Positions 19,697-22,890 of a DNA stretch of 22,890 nt are shown piece after piece (the stretch's first letter is position 1; every line of letters starts with the position of its first letter). The DNA is taken from IMG/VR virus record IMGVR_UViG_3300010413_000182, positions 1-22,890 of that record; one strand, written 5' to 3'. Origin of the DNA: a virus. Below the pieces are notes generated by a model. The model searched no databases. It had not been told where the DNA came from and was given only the letters and a program-made list of their open reading frames with translations. The position numbers and the translations under genes are program-made.

Positions 19697-19915
19697 ATGG
19701 ATAAAGTTTACTTATTATTTCTTTACGGTGAGAATAGGGATGAAGACATTTGTGGTATGCTTGCAGGTGTGTTCTTCTCTGCTGAAGAAGCTGAGTCAGA
19801 AGAAACACTTCTCAAGGCATGGTCTGAGTTTAGTTTACATAGAGACTATGACTACCGCTTTCATACGGTTGAGGAGGTAAAGGCAAACGAAGTTATACTC
19901 AGCTACTTTTTTTAG
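19697..19915 (+). CDS. Small acidic protein, probably from a leaderless mRNA
   Basis: A 72-residue acidic protein beginning MDKVYLLFLYGENRDEDICG, with an alternating strand/helix pattern (a strand at 'VYLLFLYG', a helix at 'SAEEAESEETLLKAWSEF'). The family is not recognised. The ATG at 19697 has no ribosome binding site before it and lies exactly at the predicted transcription start, seven bases after the -10 box. The longer open frame upstream would include the promoter and is not used. Confidence 0.7.
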   Translation: MDKVYLLFLYGENRDEDICGMLAGVFFSAEEAESEETLLKAWSEFSLHRDYDYRFHTVEEVKANEVILSYFF

Positions 19916-19930
19916 ATTTTAGGAGATAGC

Positions 19931-20173
19931 ATGGAACTTGAAGAGATGATGGATGTTGTTGTGCCTAAGACACGAGTTGACTACTGGTTGCCTTGGGAGA
20001 TAGGATTCTTAAATTGGCTCGGTGATGTTAAGGAAGTTCAGACTAGTGAGATGCTAGAAAAGGATACCTATCGCTTAGCCTGGGGCACTGAGATAACCAT
20101 ACTTGGTTTTACGTTTTTCTTTGAGAAGAGAGTTGAAGTGTATGATAAGACTGTGAGGATGACACGTGAATAA
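19931..20173 (+). CDS. Small protein of unknown function
   Basis: An 80-residue protein rich in Trp and charged residues ('VDYWLPWEIGFLNWLGDVKE'), with a beta-hairpin-like second half ('YRLAWGTEITILGFTFFFE'). No motif is recognised. AGGAG is five bases before the ATG, and the end overlaps the glycosyltransferase start, so it may be a partner of that enzyme. Confidence 0.7.
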   Translation: MELEEMMDVVVPKTRVDYWLPWEIGFLNWLGDVKEVQTSEMLEKDTYRLAWGTEITILGFTFFFEKRVEVYDKTVRMTRE

Positions 20174-21530
20174 TCTTAGGGTACTTATTTATTCCAACCC
20201 ATTAGTTGTAAACAAAATATCAAAGCAATTCTTATACTGGCGGGATAGTGGTTTTATATTTACTAAGAACTTGCTTAAGCATTTTCCTAGTAACTACAGG
20301 GTAACCTGGGTGATCCCAGACAAGATCAAAGATACCAGTTGGTTTACGTCTGCTCATCCAAATGTAGACATTCTTCCATACCCTTATTCAACCAGCATCC
20401 ACCAGAATCGCTATGAGTTCTACGGCGAAGTATTTAGAAAATATTTTCCATACACTACAGACATTGACGTAATAATTAACAACCAACCAGAGGTAAGCGC
20501 CAATCTTCGTGCATGGACTATGAACCAGAAAAGAGACATGCCTTTGATCTACTCATTCTTTCATTGGATAGACTGTAAAGAGAGCAGAGCATTTGCTCAA
20601 CCTTTAGGTGGTTACTTCTGGAGACAGTTCGATGGTGCTCTACATTCAGATGCTGTATACTTTCACAAGTTTACTGGTGCTCATAAATTTTATGAAGAGA
20701 TGATAGAGCAGGGTGTTAGTGATAAGCTGTCGTTAATGACTTGGAGAGAATTTGCTCCACCACCTACAATCTATGGTGATAAGCCAATGGAGCTTCCAAA
20801 CAAAAAGATCATCTTGTTTAACCACAGACTAAATAATACAACTAATTGGAAGATGGTATATGAGATCGCTGAGCGTATCTATCAAGATCGCCAAGACTTT
20901 GTTTTATGGTTTACAGATGAGGGTCGCAACTTAGCTAACACAAAGAAATTTAAAGAGTCTCCGTTCCTAGTAGTTAAAGAAATTCCTGATGAAAGCTATG
21001 CCTACTTTATGAAGAAAGCGTATTTTGCTGTGTGTGCTCACAAAGGATACTCAACTTGGAACATGGCAATACTTGACACAGTTGCAAATGGGTGTTATAC
21101 TTTAGTTCCATTCGACGGTGTGTATGTAGACATGCTAGGTACTGCTGGTCAATATCACAACTTTACCGATCTAGAGGAACGTATGCGTGAAGCTTTAAGT
21201 TCACCAGTAGCTAAGTTAAAGACTTTTAATAGCCTAACACAGTCGCACATTTACAGAAGTTTGTTAGTGCCACTACGAGATATAGTTAACGATATGCACT
21301 CAGATATTTTAGGGATAGTAACAAATGCAAAGCAGCCTGCTAAGTATGACAAGGTTCGTGACTATATTGAAGAAAAGGGGGTAGCAACTAAACGAGACTG
21401 GGTAAATGAGTTCTGGAGTTTCCATACCAACAGCAACTTCCAGAAGATCAGGTGGAGTTTATTATTAAACGGTTTCAGTGATAACACAAAAGAAAAGGAG
21501 TCAACCTATGAGTACCAAGCGCCTTTTTAA
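20166..21530 (+). CDS. Glycosyltransferase, GT-B fold (GT4-like)
   Basis: A 454-residue protein with the two-domain outline of GT-B enzymes. The N-terminal domain has 'NLRVLIYSNPLV' and 'VDILPYPYST'. The C-terminal nucleotide-sugar domain has 'KKIILFNHRLNNTTNWKMV', 'FVLWFTDEGR' and the acceptor-side stretch 'AVCAHKGYSTWNMAILDTVA' followed by 'GCYTLVPFDGVYVDML', as in GT4 members. It would move a sugar from a nucleotide donor to an unknown acceptor: modified phage DNA, the phage particle or the host envelope. No base-modification gene is in the window. The GTG start has GAGG seven bases upstream and overlaps the previous gene. The family match is from pattern only. Confidence 0.75.
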   Translation: MNNLRVLIYSNPLVVNKISKQFLYWRDSGFIFTKNLLKHFPSNYRVTWVIPDKIKDTSWFTSAHPNVDILPYPYSTSIHQNRYEFYGEVFRKYFPYTTDIDVIINNQPEVSANLRAWTMNQKRDMPLIYSFFHWIDCKESRAFAQPLGGYFWRQFDGALHSDAVYFHKFTGAHKFYEEMIEQGVSDKLSLMTWREFAPPPTIYGDKPMELPNKKIILFNHRLNNTTNWKMVYEIAERIYQDRQDFVLWFTDEGRNLANTKKFKESPFLVVKEIPDESYAYFMKKAYFAVCAHKGYSTWNMAILDTVANGCYTLVPFDGVYVDMLGTAGQYHNFTDLEERMREALSSPVAKLKTFNSLTQSHIYRSLLVPLRDIVNDMHSDILGIVTNAKQPAKYDKVRDYIEEKGVATKRDWVNEFWSFHTNSNFQKIRWSLLLNGFSDNTKEKESTYEYQAPF

Positions 21531-21792
21531 AGTAAGTTTCGAGGGAGCAGCTTTATTAGAATTAGATCAAGAAGTTTTGGATCAAGTAGACGATGAGTGG
21601 CGAGAGTCATTGTATAACTTACAAGATGATGAAGATGTTGCAACACACGTTGGTTTTAATCTCATTTTTAATAACTGGAAATTATCACACCTAGATGGGT
21701 TTGCTAATTTGCCAGACACTATGGCAAAGATACTTGGTAGTAGTGTTGAGTTATATGCAATTTGGTCGGAGGAAGTAACAGATGAAACGTAG
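21508..21792 (+). CDS. Small acidic protein of unknown function
   Basis: A 94-residue acidic protein (MSTKRLFKVSFEGAALLELD...), with an N-terminal strand followed by acidic helical segments. No motif is recognised. AAGGAG lies seven bases before the ATG at 21508, inside the 3' end of the glycosyltransferase gene (23-base overlap). It also overlaps the next gene. Confidence 0.7.
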   Translation: MSTKRLFKVSFEGAALLELDQEVLDQVDDEWRESLYNLQDDEDVATHVGFNLIFNNWKLSHLDGFANLPDTMAKILGSSVELYAIWSEEVTDET

Positions 21793-21970
21793 TGTGCAGG
21801 CGTTGTTCTTTGTGTTTCTAATCTCATTAATACTTAGTTTGCTACTATTCGGCATACTAGATACAGTCAGCCCTGCTAGAGGATATGTAGTACTGATCTC
21901 TATCATGAACATTATAGGCGCAATAGCCTCGATGTTAATTGTCTCTGGAGTAGACACTGATGACGCTTAG
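21782..21970 (+). CDS. Tiny two-helix membrane protein
   Basis: A 62-residue protein with two membrane segments ('ALFFVFLISLILSLLLFGIL' and 'GYVVLISIMNIIGAIASMLI') and a short acidic tail. GGAGG lies upstream of the ATG, and the gene overlaps the end of the previous one. It is the first of three tiny membrane proteins in a row. Function unknown; the hairpin topology would suit a holin or spanin partner, but no lysis enzyme is adjacent. Confidence 0.68.
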   Translation: MKRSVQALFFVFLISLILSLLLFGILDTVSPARGYVVLISIMNIIGAIASMLIVSGVDTDDA

Positions 21971-22130
21971 AGCTTTCTTGCTATACTTATTAGCTTTTAT
22001 GGTTGCTTATACTATCATAAAAATTTTTTACCCAGAATTACCAATGCTGATCTATTTGTTTTCTGCATATGGATTAGTGGAATTTGTAGAGGATATACTA
22101 GAGGCTATACAAACTAGGAAGAGACGATGA
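21960..22130 (+). CDS. Tiny membrane protein
   Basis: A 56-residue protein, MTLRAFLLYLLAFMVAYTII..., with two hydrophobic stretches and a basic end (QTRKRR). GGAG lies nine bases before the ATG. The start overlaps the previous gene by 11 bases, and the stop overlaps the next start (ATGA). Function unknown. Confidence 0.65.
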   Translation: MTLRAFLLYLLAFMVAYTIIKIFYPELPMLIYLFSAYGLVEFVEDILEAIQTRKRR

Positions 22131-22315
22131 TAAAAGATATAATTAAATTCTTCGGCATAATCTATTTAGCAACCATTGCCATAGAAATATTTATACTAAG
22201 ATTAGTAGTTGGCTTACCACTTTCCGTTGATGTTTGGAAAGGTATATTACTAGGCTCACTAGTCATCGTAGTTATAATTATAGTGTCATTTATATTAGAG
22301 GAGGTATTTTTATAA
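22127..22315 (+). CDS. Tiny two-helix membrane protein
   Basis: A 62-residue protein with two membrane helices ('FFGIIYLATIAIEIFILRLV' and 'GILLGSLVIVVIIIVSFIL'). AGGAAGAG lies just before the ATG, which overlaps the previous stop. It is the third small membrane protein in a row. Function unknown. Confidence 0.66.
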   Translation: MIKDIIKFFGIIYLATIAIEIFILRLVVGLPLSVDVWKGILLGSLVIVVIIIVSFILEEVFL

Positions 22316-22572
22316 TGTGTGAAGTCTGTGAAAAGATAAAAGGATCAGATCAGTACAAATATTGTATGCAGGAGTTAGAGGCTGCTGGCGTTGATGAAGA
22401 TCAATTTGATATTTTAGAGAACATGGTGTTTTCGATAATCTTAAGTTACGAGATAATTTTAGGGGCTAATGCGTCCATGCAGGAGATATTGTTCTCTGCT
22501 CTCAAAGACGATCTTGATGAAGATGATAGTGATTATCTTGTTTTCCCCCTAGATAAAGATAGGATGAACTAA
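22315..22572 (+). CDS. Small acidic Cys-containing protein
   Basis: An 85-residue acidic protein with an N-terminal Cys pair (MCEVCEKIKG) and a later Cys (KYCMQEL), helical in the middle, ending in an Asp/Glu-rich stretch (LKDDLDEDDSDY). The ATG at 22315 has GAGGAGG about ten bases upstream and overlaps the previous gene by one base. The Cys-x2-Cys could bind metal with a partner; no family is recognised. Confidence 0.68.
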   Translation: MCEVCEKIKGSDQYKYCMQELEAAGVDEDQFDILENMVFSIILSYEIILGANASMQEILFSALKDDLDEDDSDYLVFPLDKDRMN

Positions 22573-22890
22573 GTGAAGAAAATACTTTTTCTTTTAATGT
22601 TGGTAGCCACGCTGCTTTCAGCGTGTGGTAGTACTGAGGTTGCTGGAATGGTAGTGAACAAAATCTACGAACCAGCTAGACGATGGACTCAGTTTATACC
22701 TATGCCAATGGGAAAAACAATGATGCTTGTTCCTGTGGTTCACTACGACGACGAGGACTTTATACTAGTAGTATATGACAAGGAAGAAGATAAACTTCAC
22801 CATCTTTATGTAGATGAACGTACATGGAACAGTTTTGAAGAGCAGGACTATGTTATTATGCCTAGCGAATATCAAGATGATCCCATAGAA
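22573..22890 (+). CDS. Lipoprotein of unknown function (C-terminus beyond window)
   Basis: 106 residues are visible and the frame is still open at the window edge. The start is a GTG immediately after the previous stop, with AGGA seven bases upstream. The N-terminus is a lipoprotein signal, KKILFLLMLVATLLSACGS, with the lipobox Cys at position 18. The visible mature part begins 'STEVAGMVVNKIYEP' and contains an acidic beta-rich stretch around 'VVHYDDEDFILVVYDKEED'. It would be anchored on the outer face of the host membrane. Surface lipoproteins in phages often block entry of related phages, so superinfection exclusion is one possibility. This is inference only. Confidence 0.75.
   Translation, partial: MKKILFLLMLVATLLSACGSTEVAGMVVNKIYEPARRWTQFIPMPMGKTMMLVPVVHYDDEDFILVVYDKEEDKLHHLYVDERTWNSFEEQDYVIMPSEYQDDPIE

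Noticed and set aside
20985-21005. CTGATGA, the core box of hammerhead ribozymes
   Set aside because: The stem II and GAAA parts are missing and the site is inside the glycosyltransferase coding sequence.

Overview
This window is part of the genome of a tailed double-stranded DNA phage (Caudoviricetes). It is AT-rich and almost fully coding, with strong AGGAGG-type ribosome binding sites and short overlaps between genes. The structural genes are of HK97 type: an HK97-fold major capsid protein, an S78-like prohead protease with a scaffold-like tail, an HK97-like portal and a GpA-like large terminase. No integrase, tRNA or CRISPR array is visible. The host cannot be read directly. Two exported proteins carry Pro/Thr-rich linkers, and one has an N-terminal 'NLPIVYNRYP' segment, which resembles secreted proteins of Chloroflexota (Anaerolineae). 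This is a weak host hint.

Layout. Positions 1-9276 are a minus-strand packaging and head block. In transcription order it holds a sigma-region-4-like HTH protein, a zinc-ribbon protein, the small and large terminase subunits, a noncoding GC-rich stretch with its own promoter (candidate structured RNA), three small proteins, a DEDD-type exonuclease homologue, a terminator, the portal, two small proteins, the protease/scaffold gene and the start of the capsid gene. Positions 9277-9431 are a divergent control region with a consensus promoter on each strand and two identical palindromic operators 21 bp apart between them. Positions 9432-14474 are a plus-strand DNA-metabolism block: SSB, RNase H, an HNH protein, a PD-(D/E)XK nuclease, a B12-dependent (class II) ribonucleotide reductase, a four-helix membrane protein with an apparent -1 frameshift into an HTH domain, and two small proteins. 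Positions 14481-16184 are a short minus operon with a lipoprotein glycoside hydrolase. Positions 16251-18481 are plus-strand accessory genes (small membrane proteins, a membrane-anchored HExxH protein and a secreted Pro-rich protein). Positions 18524-19562 are a minus operon with a HAD-type nucleotidase. Positions 19697-22890 are plus-strand accessory genes, with a glycosyltransferase, many tiny membrane proteins and a lipoprotein cut off by the window edge.

How it works together. The divergent region looks like the switch between replication genes (right) and packaging/head genes (left). Eight sigma-70-type promoters or promoter halves were found, and seven share the core GGTATAAT, so the phage seems to rely on host housekeeping RNA polymerase. 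A bound regulator at the paired operators could change the balance between arms. The sigma-like HTH protein next to it is one candidate regulator.

The most interesting points are: the structured RNA candidate between the terminase and the portal-side genes (5743-6101); a ten-copy TGACA array plus a 14-bp palindrome inside the small terminase gene, which may be the packaging site; a CCCAAAA slippery site that would join a membrane protein to a DNA-binding domain; and an internal start with a perfect ribosome binding site that would make a separate scaffold protein from the protease gene.
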